From: Anaerolineaceae bacterium UBA5365
GTDB taxonomy: Bacteria; Chloroflexota; Anaerolineae; Anaerolineales; Anaerolineaceae
Reading direction: 5' to 3'
Assembly (NCBI GenBank): GCA_002407905.1
Contig: DHPL01000027.1
Span: 4,598 to 43,672, forward strand
Length of the DNA: 39,075 nucleotides
Position numbers and translations under genes: made by a program. Under the pieces are notes generated by a model. It saw nothing but the letters and a program-made list of their open reading frames with translations, made no database searches and had not been told where the DNA came from. Below, in pieces: positions 16,401 to 24,549 of this stretch. Every line of letters begins with the position of its first letter. Within the stretch, counting starts at the first letter, position 1.

Positions 16401-17174
16401 CTAAGGCAGCAGGGTGAAATTGAGGCTTCCCAGGCCGAGGAAGTAGGGGTCCGCGGTGTCTGGCTTGAAGCCCAGGGTGATCAGCTGGTTCACGGCCTGA
16501 GGGTAGGTGGTATCCGGCCCGTTGGAGAGCGTAAGCAGGTCGAATTTAAGGTTTGGGTTTGCCAGATTGGCCAGCAGGTCATCCACAGTGTTTTGGGGGC
16601 TGTCTACTGCTATCAGGAAGACCTGCACGGGTTCCTGTTTGAAAGCTTCATCAAAGGCCACGCGCAGGCTGAATGCCGGATAGAAAACGCCTTCGTGCTC
16701 AAAGTAGAAAAAGCTGGGCGGGGCGGTGAGCGCGCGGCGGTAATTGTTATTGCCAACGATATGCGCGGCAACCGGGTCGCTGGCGTAATACTGGGCCTCC
16801 AGGTGCGCTTGCTCCAATTCCGGCAGGGCGGGTGTGAGGTTCCTGGCAAGCCATTCTTTGAAAAAATCCAGGCCGGTGCTGAGTGGATCCGGTGCCTGCT
16901 GAAAATTCTGCGGGTTGGCAGCCAGGTCCTGCAGGCTGGCCGGCAGGAGGGCGAGTTTTTCGGGGTCTACCGGGTAGTCATCCAAACTGGGGGGCAGCGG
17001 CGTGGGAGTGAGCGTAGGGGTTGGTGTGGGCTGCGGCGTGGCTGTGGGTGCTGGCGTGGCTGTAGGCGCCGGGCTGGGGCTGGCAGCCGGAGCTGGGAGG
17101 TCAGGGCCGGAAGCAGGCTGGCAGGCCGCAACCAGGATCACCAAAATGAGACCGAAGATCAATTTTGTTTTCAT
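16401..17174 (-). CDS. Predicted lipoprotein of unknown function
   Basis: A 257-aa exported protein. The signal peptide 'KTKLIFGLILVILVAAC' ends in a good lipobox. A Pro/Thr/Ala linker runs from about residue 20 to 62, then a globular domain of about 195 residues with 'LDDYPVDPEKLALLPASLQDL' at its start and no further cysteine. It does not contain the six-Cys module of the 4.5-6.2 kb lipoproteins, so only the linker style is shared. Start: ATG at 17174, 9 nt after an extended -10 (TGCTATACT). A terminator hairpin follows. I do not recognise the domain. Confidence 0.75.
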   Translation of the reverse strand: MKTKLIFGLILVILVAACQPASGPDLPAPAASPSPAPTATPAPTATPQPTPTPTLTPTPLPPSLDDYPVDPEKLALLPASLQDLAANPQNFQQAPDPLSTGLDFFKEWLARNLTPALPELEQAHLEAQYYASDPVAAHIVGNNNYRRALTAPPSFFYFEHEGVFYPAFSLRVAFDEAFKQEPVQVFLIAVDSPQNTVDDLLANLANPNLKFDLLTLSNGPDTTYPQAVNQLITLGFKPDTADPYFLGLGSLNFTLLP

Positions 17175-17183
17175 TGCCCCAGC

Positions 17184-17192
17184 AGTATAGCA
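17184..17192 (-). promoter_or_regulatory. Extended -10 promoter of the lipoprotein gene
   Basis: Minus strand TGCTATACT (TGn plus TATACT), ending 9 nt before the ATG at 17174. The transcript would have only a few nt of leader. Confidence 0.55.
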
Positions 17193-17265
17193 AAAAAATG
17201 CAGATCCCGTAGGTAGTGTAGAGCGAATCCAGGCTCTGGGAGGGATCCAGGAAGGCTAAATAAAC

Positions 17266-17291
17266 AAAACGGAGCCAACCGGCTCCGTTTT
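17266..17291 (-). terminator. Terminator of the mgl operon
   Basis: Perfect 11-bp hairpin AAAACGGAGCC / GGCTCCGTTTT with loop AACC, 18 nt past the stop of the permease gene on the minus strand; the T tract follows the stem in that direction. Confidence 0.85.
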
Positions 17292-17308
17292 GATCATTCC
17301 GACAGATT

Positions 17309-18343
17309 TTACTTCTTGTGGTATTTGCGGCTGTCGATGGCAACGGCGATGATGATGATGAGACCCTTAACGATGTACTGCAGGTAGGGGTTCACACCGA
17401 TGAAGCTGAGACCGTAAGCGATGACCTGGAAGATCAGGGTGCCAAAGATGATCCCGGGCACGGTGCCGATACCGCCGTTGAAAGAAAGGCCGCCCACGAT
17501 ACAAGCCGCAATGGCATCCAGTTCGTAACCGTTGCCGGTGTTATTGGTGGCGCTGCCAACCCGGGCTGCTTCCAGGGCGCCGCCCAGGCCGTAGAGCAAA
17601 CCGGCCAGCATGTAGGTGAGCATGAGGCTTTTGAAAACATTCACGCCGCTAACGGTGGCGGCTTCGATGTTGCCGCCCACGGCGTACATGTTTTTGCCAA
17701 ACCGGGTTTTATTCCACAGGGCCCAGATGACCACGGTGATGATGGTTGCGTAAAGAATCAGCAGGGGCAGGTTGGCTATCGCTCCGATCTTAATATAACC
17801 CTGCGCGAAGCTGGCAAAGTTCTTAGCCAAGCCGCCGATCGGTTGGGCGCCGTAGGGCGGGCGGTCGAAATAGATGGAGGTAAGGCCATAAACGATGACC
17901 TGCATACCCAGGGTGGCCACAAAGGGGTCCACCTTGAGCTTGGCCACCACAAAGCCATTGATGGCTGAAATAAAAATAGTGATCAGCATCACTGCCAGCA
18001 CAGGCACGAAGATGGGCAGCTCCGGCAGGTTGGGGTACATGCGGTAGGCGTAATCGGTGGCTTGCATGAGGGAGGCGGAGATCACCGCCGCCAGGCCTAC
18101 CTGACGGCCAAGGGAGAGGTCGGTGCCTTTGGCGATGATGATGCCGCCAACGCCGAGGGCAAAGATGAGGCGCGTGCTGGCCTGAGCCAGGATATTGCGC
18201 AAATTGATGACTGAGATAAATGAAGGTTCAAGGGCAATGATGATGATGATCAGTACCAGCAAAACAAAGATGATGGCGTTGTTTAAGATCCACTCCAGAA
18301 CCTGATTGCTGCCGCGTTTGGGTCTGCTTGCGCTTGTTTCCAT
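17309..18343 (-). CDS. mglC: Galactose/methyl-galactoside ABC transporter permease
   Basis: A 344-aa inner-membrane permease of the sugar (BPD_transp_2) class. Many stretches match the E. coli MglC pattern as I know it: 'GTDLSLGRQVGLAAV', 'WNKTRFGKNMYAVGGN', 'EAATVSGVNV', 'GSATNNTGNGYELDAIAACIVGG', 'IGVNPYLQYIVKG'. About eight to ten hydrophobic segments. Start: ATG at 18343 with AAAGGA upstream. It is the last gene of mglB-mglA-mglC, 14 nt after the ATPase gene, and is followed by a strong terminator. The specificity is taken from the close match of all three subunits to Mgl; related sugars remain possible. Confidence 0.92.
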   Translation of the reverse strand: METSASRPKRGSNQVLEWILNNAIIFVLLVLIIIIIALEPSFISVINLRNILAQASTRLIFALGVGGIIIAKGTDLSLGRQVGLAAVISASLMQATDYAYRMYPNLPELPIFVPVLAVMLITIFISAINGFVVAKLKVDPFVATLGMQVIVYGLTSIYFDRPPYGAQPIGGLAKNFASFAQGYIKIGAIANLPLLILYATIITVVIWALWNKTRFGKNMYAVGGNIEAATVSGVNVFKSLMLTYMLAGLLYGLGGALEAARVGSATNNTGNGYELDAIAACIVGGLSFNGGIGTVPGIIFGTLIFQVIAYGLSFIGVNPYLQYIVKGLIIIIAVAIDSRKYHKK

Positions 18344-18357
18344 AAAAAATCCTTTGT

Positions 18358-20013
18358 TTATAAGTACTTTGCCGCAAGAGTCAAAATTTCTTCCTGCGTC
18401 GTTTCAGCGGTATTGACGATGCCGGCCACGCGGCCATTGCTCATCACCATGATCCGGTCCGTGATGCCCAAAAGTTCCGGCATCTCGGAGCTGACCATGA
18501 TCACGGCTTTTTCTTCATTCGCCAGGTTGAGCATCAGCTGATAGATCTCGAATTTGGCGCCGACATCAATGCCGCGGGTGGGCTCGTCCAGAAGCAGGAT
18601 CTGGGGTTGGGTGAGCAGCCAGCGGCCCAAAATCACTTTTTGCTGATTTCCGCCGGAGAGCGATTGCACCAGCGTTTTTTGGGATGGAGTCTTGATGTCC
18701 AGGTTTTCGATGGACCAGGCGGTGTCTTTGCCCATTTTATGGTCGTTCAAAAAGCCGAAGCGGTTTTGATAATCCGCGATGTTGGCGATGATGCTGTTGA
18801 ACAGGATGGTGGAGAGGGCGAAAATGCCGGTAGCGCGGCGTTCTTCGGTCACCAGGGCAAAGCCGTTTTCGATGGCGGTCTGCGGGTCTTTATTGACGAT
18901 GACGCTGCCATTTTTGGTGAGTTTGCCGCCTTCGATCCGGCGGGCTCCGAAGATGGATTCCATCAATTCGGTGCGCTGGCTGCCGACCAAACCGGCCACA
19001 CCCAGTATCTCGCCTTTGCGCAGGTTGAAACTGACATCCTTGAAACTGCGCTGGTCAGCAGAAGTGAAGTTTTCCACCTCCAAAATTGGCCCGCCGGGAT
19101 GGTTGGTTTTGGGCGGGAAGCGGTTTTCAAGCGGGCGGCCGACCATCATGCCGATGATCGCATCGATGCTGACTTCATTGGCCTTGTGCGTGGCAACGTA
19201 GCGGCCATCGCGCAGGATGGTGACATCATCGGCGATCTTTTTGATCTCTTCCATTTTGTGCGAGATGTAGATCACGGAGGTGCCTTGCTCGCGGAGGTGG
19301 TTGATGATCTGGAAGAGGTGGTCCACTTCCTTCTCTGTCAGCGAGGAGGTCGGTTCGTCCATCACGATGATCTTGGCATCGTGCGAGACGGCTTTGGCAA
19401 TCTCCACCATCTGCGATTCTGAAACCGAAAGGCTGGAAACCTTGGCGCGCGGGTCCAGCGGGATGCCCAGGCCTTCGAAGGCTACCTTGGTGTCCCGGTA
19501 CATTTTGTCCTCATCTACAAAGGGACCCTTGGTTGGGAAGCGGCCCAGCCAGAGGTTATCCACAATGCGCGTGGTGCGCACCTGGTTCAGTTCCTGGTGC
19601 ACCATGGAAACGCCGTTATCCAGGGCTTCCTTGGCGGAGGCAAACTCCACAGGCTTGCCGTTGAGCAGGATCTCGCCCCCGTCCTTTTTATAGATGCCGA
19701 ACAGCACCTTCATCAGGGTGCTCTTGCCGGCGCCATTTTCGCCCAGAAGGGCGTGCACAGTGCCGGGGCGGATGTTCAGGTTTACCTGATCCAAAGCCTG
19801 GACGCCTGGAAAACTCTTGGAAATATTCCGCATTTCAAGGATGTATTGCGTTTCCGGGGCATTCGCGGGTGGTTTTTCACCGTCCAGGACCGGGATCACG
19901 ATCTCCTCCGAGGGGAGCGCCTCGAAGGTAGCCGGTTTTTCAGCAGGGTCAAGAGCCGCCTGAACAGGCGTGCCGGGAGCACTCGTGCTTTGGGGTTTGA
20001 ATTCCTCGGTCAT
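18358..20013 (-). CDS. mglA: Galactose/methyl-galactoside ABC transporter ATP-binding protein
   Basis: A 551-aa double ATPase. First domain: Walker A 'GENGAGKST', signature '[15 protein letters not shown]', Walker B '[11 protein letters not shown]'. Second domain: a degenerate Walker A ('GLVGSQRTE'), normal for this class, with intact 'LSGGNQQKV' and '[15 protein letters not shown]'. Compared with E. coli MglA, the ABC domain ('[14 protein letters not shown]') begins near residue 60, so there is an N-terminal extension rich in Pro, Ala and Glu. Start: ATG at 20013 with AGGAGG upstream fits; an in-frame ATG at 20031 is less likely. It powers import of sugar bound by the MglB-like lipoprotein. 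Confidence 0.93.
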   Translation of the reverse strand: MTEEFKPQSTSAPGTPVQAALDPAEKPATFEALPSEEIVIPVLDGEKPPANAPETQYILEMRNISKSFPGVQALDQVNLNIRPGTVHALLGENGAGKSTLMKVLFGIYKKDGGEILLNGKPVEFASAKEALDNGVSMVHQELNQVRTTRIVDNLWLGRFPTKGPFVDEDKMYRDTKVAFEGLGIPLDPRAKVSSLSVSESQMVEIAKAVSHDAKIIVMDEPTSSLTEKEVDHLFQIINHLREQGTSVIYISHKMEEIKKIADDVTILRDGRYVATHKANEVSIDAIIGMMVGRPLENRFPPKTNHPGGPILEVENFTSADQRSFKDVSFNLRKGEILGVAGLVGSQRTELMESIFGARRIEGGKLTKNGSVIVNKDPQTAIENGFALVTEERRATGIFALSTILFNSIIANIADYQNRFGFLNDHKMGKDTAWSIENLDIKTPSQKTLVQSLSGGNQQKVILGRWLLTQPQILLLDEPTRGIDVGAKFEIYQLMLNLANEEKAVIMVSSEMPELLGITDRIMVMSNGRVAGIVNTAETTQEEILTLAAKYL

Positions 20014-20045
20014 CGACCCTCCTTTCTGCATTCATGGATAATTAT

Positions 20046-20075
20046 AAAAGGAATGCACCCTCGCGAGTGCATTCC
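20046..20075 (-). terminator. Intergenic hairpin between mglB and mglA
   Basis: Minus strand nine-bp stem GGAATGCAC / GTGCATTCC (20075-20050) with an 8-nt loop, followed by TTTTATAATT. It lies 20 nt past the mglB stop. Such a hairpin usually gives partial termination and protects the 3' end of the binding-protein message, raising MglB over MglA and MglC. Confidence 0.7.
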
Positions 20076-20095
20076 AATTTCTGTCCGAAGACCTT

Positions 20096-21154
20096 TTACT
20101 TGTAGGATTCCTCAGCAATGGAGATGTTGTCCAGAGTGATGCCCACATAAGGCACACGCACGGCTTTGACATCATCCAAAGTCCAGGATGTTCCGTCCAG
20201 CACTTCCTTGCCGCTGGCAACGTTGAGCGCCAGTTCGAAGGTGGCCAGGCCCTGATTGGCGGCATCGTTCAGCACGGAACCGACCATGGTGCCGGCTTTG
20301 ATCTGAACGAGCGCGTCGGGGATGGCATCCACGCCCACAACGGGCATGAATTTATTGTCGGCGCCGAAGTAGCCATTGCCTTGCAGGGAGTTGATGGCGC
20401 CCAGGGCCATGGCATCGTTGTTGGCGATGACGTATTCGATTGCTTCACCGTGTTTGGCCAGCCAGGCATCCATGAGCTCTTTGCCCTTGGCGCTGTCCCA
20501 CATGCCGGTTTGCAGCTCGAGCTGTTCGGTCTTGATGCCGGCTTCTTCAACGGTCTTTACCGCGAATTCGGTGCGGGCTTCAGCATCCGGATGTCCGGGT
20601 TCGCCCTTGAGCAGAACGTACTGCATCACGCCGTCGCCATTTTTATCCCACTCGGGGTGAGCTTTCCAGGAATCGACGATGATCTTGCCCTGCATCACGC
20701 CGGATTCGGCGGAGGTGGTGCCTACGTACCAAACTTTGTCGTAGGAGGCCATGTCGGTGGCATTGGGTTCTTTATTGAAGAACACGAGGGGCAGGCCGGC
20801 GGCCTTGGCCTTCTCGATGATGGCCGAAGCGCCCTGAGGGTTCACCAGGTTGATGGCCAGGGCTTTCACGCCGCGGCTGATCATGGTGTCTACCTGCTCG
20901 TTCTGCTTGGCCTGGTCGTTCTGGCTGTCATTCATGATGATGTCAGCCTTGCCGGCGGCGGCGTTTTCGATAGCGCGGCGCACGAAGGACATAAAGTTGT
21001 CATCGTACTTGTAGATCGTGAAGCCGATGGACGGCAGAGCCGCGGTTGAACCACCTGCGGCAGGCGCCTGGGTGGCGGCGGTGGGTTGGCAAGCTGCGAT
21101 GAGCATTGCGGCCACCATGAGGATACTAACAACGAACCAAAGATTTTTTTTCAA
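20096..21154 (-). CDS. mglB: Galactose/methyl-galactoside-binding lipoprotein
   Basis: A 352-aa periplasmic-type binding protein, here a lipoprotein: signal peptide with 'LIAAC' lipobox near residue 21, then a short Ala/Thr/Gly linker. The mature part tracks E. coli MglB closely: 'GFTIYKYDDNFMSFVRRAIE', 'MNDSQNDQAKQNEQVD', 'ALAINLVNPQGA', 'VFFNKEP', 'LLKGEPGHPDAEARTEF', 'VIANNDAMALGA', 'VLNDAANQG', 'VRVPYVG'. These hold the known sugar-binding Asp, Asn and Arg positions. Start: TTG at 21154 with TAGGAGG 5 nt upstream. The stop of a 17-codon leader ORF overlaps this TTG, so translation is probably coupled. First gene of the mgl operon. Confidence 0.95.
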   Translation of the reverse strand: MKKNLWFVVSILMVAAMLIAACQPTAATQAPAAGGSTAALPSIGFTIYKYDDNFMSFVRRAIENAAAGKADIIMNDSQNDQAKQNEQVDTMISRGVKALAINLVNPQGASAIIEKAKAAGLPLVFFNKEPNATDMASYDKVWYVGTTSAESGVMQGKIIVDSWKAHPEWDKNGDGVMQYVLLKGEPGHPDAEARTEFAVKTVEEAGIKTEQLELQTGMWDSAKGKELMDAWLAKHGEAIEYVIANNDAMALGAINSLQGNGYFGADNKFMPVVGVDAIPDALVQIKAGTMVGSVLNDAANQGLATFELALNVASGKEVLDGTSWTLDDVKAVRVPYVGITLDNISIAEESYK

Positions 21155-21204
21155 AGCTTCCTCCTAGAATGGATTAGGTGTTGCCGGATTTGAAGGGTGA
21201 ACAT
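21151..21204 (-). CDS. 17-codon leader ORF coupled to mglB
   Basis: Reads MFTLQIRQHLIHSRRKL, then TGA. It has a perfect ribosome binding site, AAGGAGG (21217-21211), 6 nt before its ATG. Its stop TGA (21153-21151) shares two bases with the mglB TTG start (21154-21152), and the mglB ribosome binding site lies inside it. The nine-base string GGAGGAAGC occurs before both starts, so the leader could have come from a duplicated start region. No known leader peptide matches; it could act through translational coupling or be a relic. Confidence 0.5.
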   Translation of the reverse strand: MFTLQIRQHLIHSRRKL

Positions 21205-21447
21205 TTGCTTCCTCCTTAAAAGGACTGCAATTCAGAACGCGCATGGCAACCGGCGTGGTGCGCGATAACTGACGAAACGCGGGCCGCGGGCCCAAGACTT
21301 GAAGTGGGGAGCAGCCGGAATAAAGCGATCCGTAGGATGAGGTGAGGTTTATACGTGTTCCGGCCAATTAATTAAAAACTCCCATCGTTCCAACGCAGAA
21401 TCCGGCCAGCGGGGCCATTTTTACTGCGTATCTCAATGATTGGCTTG
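21155..21447 (-). other. Long 5' leader of the mgl operon
   Basis: About 290 nt between the predicted start site and mglB. Besides the leader ORF it holds a small GC-rich repeat, GGGCC-CGC-GGCCC, near 21279-21291. I recognise no riboswitch class. A 67-codon open frame (21164-21367) has no ribosome binding site and is not called. Confidence 0.45.
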
Positions 21448-21476
21448 ATTATAAGCGGGATAATGCTGAAACGCAA
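21448..21476 (-). promoter_or_regulatory. Promoter of the mgl operon
   Basis: Minus strand TTGCGT (21476-21471), 17-nt spacer, perfect TATAAT (21453-21448). It is the best sigma70-type site between the surface-protein terminator and mglB. Confidence 0.6.
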
Positions 21477-21530
21477 ACAACTTGTTTAATATGTTAATAA
21501 AGCCTCCTGCTGTCCACTGGCTTCGTAACA

Positions 21531-21559
21531 TAAAAAAGCAAGCCCCGCGGGGCTTGCTT
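21531..21559 (-). terminator. Terminator of the surface-protein gene
   Basis: Perfect 24-bp palindrome, half-site AAGCAAGCCCCG (21536-21547), followed on the minus strand by a run of six T. It sits 20 nt past the stop at 21579. Confidence 0.85.
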
Positions 21560-21578
21560 GAATCTAGTGTCGATTTAA

Positions 21579-23834
21579 CTACTGGTCTTCAGACCGCCTG
21601 GCCGAACGGAAAGCAAAGATGCCTGCAGCCGCCAGGAACAATGCCAGGCCGCCATAGAAAAGGCCGCTGCCTGAATCGCCCGTTTGGGGGATCCATATCG
21701 GCTGTTTGGTCGGCGTTGGGCTGGGATCGGGTGCGTCCGTAGCTTGTGGCGCGGGAGGCGTTGCGGTAACGGTAGGCGTAGGGGAAACCGCGGGACCAGT
21801 TGGCGTGGGCTCTGCGGTGGGCTGAGGGGTTGGGCAGGGCTCATTAGAATCCGTTAAGGTCACCGAATGGACCGTTAAGCCGTTGCTGAAGAGTTTGTGA
21901 TCGGTACTGGTGTAGGTTACCGTGGCCTGGTTATCAACCCAGCCCCCAACTTCGACGGTTAAGCCATCGCTCGCTTCGGCGAGGATCTGGTCGTTGTTCG
22001 GTCCGCATACAGGCGCAGTAAATGGAATAGGGTCGCTCTTGGTATGACAAACCTGCATGTCCACTTCAATTTCCGTGCGGCCGATTTCCTGGCCGGTGTA
22101 ATAGATCAGGACGAAGGCAGCCTTGCGCCAGGTGCTGGAATTGACGCTATGCAAGCCGTTGTTGGCCAGGATGTCCAGATCGGTCTCGTGGACGGTGCCA
22201 TTAAGCTCCTCCCAAATCAGGCGGGCGGTATTGTCAGACCTGAGCAGATTCCAAGCCTGGAAGGAAAATCCATCGCAATCCTGGCTGGGGGTGATCTTGT
22301 TCCGGGTCTCACCCGGACCGCAAAGGGCCTGTCTTGAATCGTCGCGCAGACGCTCTAAATGCGAACCATCGGGACGGATGATGCGCACCGAGACGGTCCT
22401 ACTGCCTTGGGGTTTCAGCATCGACCAATTCTGGTTGACCGGGTAGGTGAAAGTGGGGCCAGGCGGGTTGCCGTGGACATCCCAGCGAACCCAGACTTGA
22501 TAGTCGGATGGGTAGCCCCAGCTGCTGCCGTTGACGCCCTTGCCGCAGGTAAAAACAAGGCCCTCGGCGTCATAAAAATCGAAGGCGTAATCCGCCCCAG
22601 AGTATGGCTCAGGGAGCGCCTTGCAGTAAGCCTTTTGTTCGGCCGTATGCTCCAGACCGGCAAAGCGCAAGTTTTCCGGCAGCTCACGATCCTCAGCGTA
22701 TTGCGGCGACTCCAAGGAGACCATGTATTTCCCAACTCCGCCGGTGTACGAGCAATGGTATTCCCAGGTGCGGGTTACTGTGGGCTTGAATAGGTGCGGT
22801 ACGGACATGCCTTCGGGGAAGCCGTAGAGGTTGGGGTTGCTTGGCTCGGCATAAACCGGAAATTCTTTAGGGGTGCCTGTGCCTGGATTGATCATGAAAC
22901 GCCCGGTTTGACAGATCGCGTCGGGGTTGCCGCGGCGGTAGCAAACGCCTTCAACCTGGGGAAGTACCAGGAACCCGCGGGTTTCGCCGTCGACGTATTC
23001 GATGGTGGGGGATGGCGGGGTGATCACCTTCACATTGCCCTTATCATAGGTCGTGAAAGTGATTGGCAGGTTTGTACCGCCATAATTCACGCCGTCAAAT
23101 TCGATACTTGCCGCCCAGTAGTAGCCATCCGCGGGCACGGCGGTATGGGTTTGCTGGTTGTTCACCCAGGGGGTCATGGAAGACTTGAAATAGCGGCCAT
23201 AAAACAAGAAGCAAAAATCGTTGTTGATGCCCTCTTCCACCGTGCAAGACGGGGGCTGGACCTCAGCAACCCAGAGCGAGGGGTGGGGCGTGGACTCCGG
23301 AGTGGGCTCGGGACTGGGTTCAGCGGTGTTCTCAGGCGTAGGCTCAGGTGTTGGTTCGGGTGTCGCCTCGAGCATGAGCCCAAGTTCCAGCGTAGGGTCG
23401 GGGGTTAGCTCCGGCGTGACTTCGGTGTTTACCTCAGAACTGGGCTCCGGGCTCAGTTCCGGCGCAGGCTCAGTGGTCAATTCGGGAGTCAGCTCAGGCA
23501 TGGGTTCAACTGTAACCTCGGACCCGGGCTCAGGGCTTACCTCTGGCATCGGCGTGAGGCTATCCTCAGGCTTTGGTTCGGCTGCATGCTCTGATGCAGG
23601 CTCCGGCGTTGCCTCAAGATTCGGCTCATCTGTAAGCTCAGGCGGAGCCGCGGTTTCGGATGCGGATAGATCCGGATCCGGGGTTTCGGTCAGAACCGGA
23701 ACTTCAATCGCGGTTTCCACTGGGGCTTGAGTTGTTTCAGCGATCGCAGAAGATGTGCTGAAGATTCCACTCAATAAAGTGGTGAACAGGAAAACGGCAG
23801 CAAGCAATATTAAAAAAGGGTGGTTCTTATTCAT
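21579..23834 (-). CDS. Large surface protein with Pro/Glu/Thr-rich stalk and IPQTG sortase-like tail
   Basis: A 751-aa exported protein. Signal peptide at about 1-33. Residues about 35-190 are a degenerate Pro-Glu/Thr-Pro repeat, a likely stalk. Residues about 195-670 form one or more globular domains with about a dozen cysteines; I recognise no family. A second Pro/Thr linker leads to 'IPQTGD' (I715-G719), a hydrophobic helix and a short RSARRS tail, the plan of an LPXTG-type sortase substrate. No sortase is in the window. Start: ATG at 23834 with GAGG upstream. A strong promoter lies about 90 nt before it and a perfect terminator follows, so it is a single-gene unit. Probably a cell-surface or adhesion protein by inference. 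Confidence 0.75.
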   Translation of the reverse strand: MNKNHPFLILLAAVFLFTTLLSGIFSTSSAIAETTQAPVETAIEVPVLTETPDPDLSASETAAPPELTDEPNLEATPEPASEHAAEPKPEDSLTPMPEVSPEPGSEVTVEPMPELTPELTTEPAPELSPEPSSEVNTEVTPELTPDPTLELGLMLEATPEPTPEPTPENTAEPSPEPTPESTPHPSLWVAEVQPPSCTVEEGINNDFCFLFYGRYFKSSMTPWVNNQQTHTAVPADGYYWAASIEFDGVNYGGTNLPITFTTYDKGNVKVITPPSPTIEYVDGETRGFLVLPQVEGVCYRRGNPDAICQTGRFMINPGTGTPKEFPVYAEPSNPNLYGFPEGMSVPHLFKPTVTRTWEYHCSYTGGVGKYMVSLESPQYAEDRELPENLRFAGLEHTAEQKAYCKALPEPYSGADYAFDFYDAEGLVFTCGKGVNGSSWGYPSDYQVWVRWDVHGNPPGPTFTYPVNQNWSMLKPQGSRTVSVRIIRPDGSHLERLRDDSRQALCGPGETRNKITPSQDCDGFSFQAWNLLRSDNTARLIWEELNGTVHETDLDILANNGLHSVNSSTWRKAAFVLIYYTGQEIGRTEIEVDMQVCHTKSDPIPFTAPVCGPNNDQILAEASDGLTVEVGGWVDNQATVTYTSTDHKLFSNGLTVHSVTLTDSNEPCPTPQPTAEPTPTGPAVSPTPTVTATPPAPQATDAPDPSPTPTKQPIWIPQTGDSGSGLFYGGLALFLAAAGIFAFRSARRSEDQ

Positions 23835-23927
23835 GTCAGTTACCTCAATTGCACACCTTTGAAGCAGCTGGCGCTACTTTGTATCGACGAGCGGGTTATT
23901 ATGTTAAATAATTCACTAACTTATTTC

Positions 23928-23956
23928 TTTATACCTGAGACGATTGCTTCCGTCAA
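23928..23956 (-). promoter_or_regulatory. Strong promoter of the surface-protein gene
   Basis: Minus strand TTGACG (23956-23951), 17-nt spacer, TATAAA (23933-23928). Five of six consensus bases in each hexamer; leader of about 87 nt. Confidence 0.75.
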
Positions 23957-24057
23957 GGCAAAAAGCAACAATTGTATAAATATTGATACAAATATACTTA
24001 ATTATTTTTTGGGAGGAAGCGCAAGTTCAGCAAAACCCAATACTCAAGTAATGAGCA

Positions 24058-24086
24058 TTGTCCTTTTTTTCACGTAAGACTATACT
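24058..24086 (+). promoter_or_regulatory. Promoter of the AOR operon
   Basis: TTGTCC (24058-24063), 17-nt spacer, TATACT (24081-24086). The leader would be about 57 nt, with AAAGGA before the ATG at 24150. Confidence 0.6.
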
Positions 24087-24149
24087 AGAAATTAATCCAG
24101 GGGCCGTATTTCACCTATGTTAAAGGCTCCTTTTTAATGAAAGGACGCG

Positions 24150-24539
24150 ATGAAAGCTCTCCACCACAAGCAGGAAATTTGCGACGGCTGCCGCGAGTGT
24201 GAAAAGGCTTGTTCCAAGGCTTATTTCAAGCGGGAAGACCGCGATTATTCTGCCATTCGCATCACGAATAACTTCAATACCTTTCACGCGGTGATGTGCA
24301 CGCAATGCGGTGAATGCATCAATATGTGCACGGCCAACGCAATCTATCGCGATAAAAATGATGTTGTGCGCATCGACAAAGAACTTTGCGTGGGCTGCCT
24401 GGGCTGTGTTGGCTTCTGCACGGAGCTGGCCATGCACTACATGGATGACCTGATGGTGCCCTTCAAGTGCATTGCCTGCGGTATTTGCGTTAAAAAGTGC
24501 CCCGAGCACGCGCTGGTGATCCTTTCAAGCCAGGCCTAG
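24150..24539 (+). CDS. Polyferredoxin with four [4Fe-4S] motifs, AOR partner subunit
   Basis: A 129-aa electron-transfer protein. Four C-x2-C-x2-C-x3-C motifs are visible: 'CDGCRECEKAC', 'CTQCGECINMC', 'CVGCLGCVGFC' and 'CIACGICVKKC', sixteen cysteines in all, so four [4Fe-4S] clusters. No signal peptide, so cytoplasmic. Start: ATG at 24150 with AAAGGA 6-7 nt upstream. The AOR gene begins 10 nt after its stop, so it very likely takes electrons from the AOR, as in known AOR-ferredoxin gene pairs. It is the first gene of a four-gene coupled operon. Confidence 0.93.
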   Translation: MKALHHKQEICDGCRECEKACSKAYFKREDRDYSAIRITNNFNTFHAVMCTQCGECINMCTANAIYRDKNDVVRIDKELCVGCLGCVGFCTELAMHYMDDLMVPFKCIACGICVKKCPEHALVILSSQA

Positions 24540-24549
24540 AGGAGAGAGA

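Larger units (their letters stand above)
23835..24149. other. AT-rich divergent intergenic region
   Basis: 315 bp between the surface-protein gene and the AOR operon, far more AT-rich than its surroundings. It holds the two divergent promoters and an inverted repeat, TTGTAT-N8-ATACAA (23972-23991), between them. Open frames here are short, lack ribosome binding sites and are not called. Confidence 0.6.

Noticed and set aside
21164..21367. 67-codon open frame in the mgl leader
   Set aside because: TTG start without ribosome binding site, no conserved-looking features; the 17-codon ORF in another frame has a perfect site and is preferred.
23281..23720. Repetitive DNA that could pass for a CRISPR or tandem repeat array
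   Set aside because: It is the degenerate Pro-Glu/Thr-Pro codon repeat of the surface protein; units vary in length and sequence and there are no spacers.
23820..24077. 85-codon plus-strand open frame in the AT-rich intergenic region
   Set aside because: No ribosome binding site, and it overlaps the surface-protein start and both divergent promoters.
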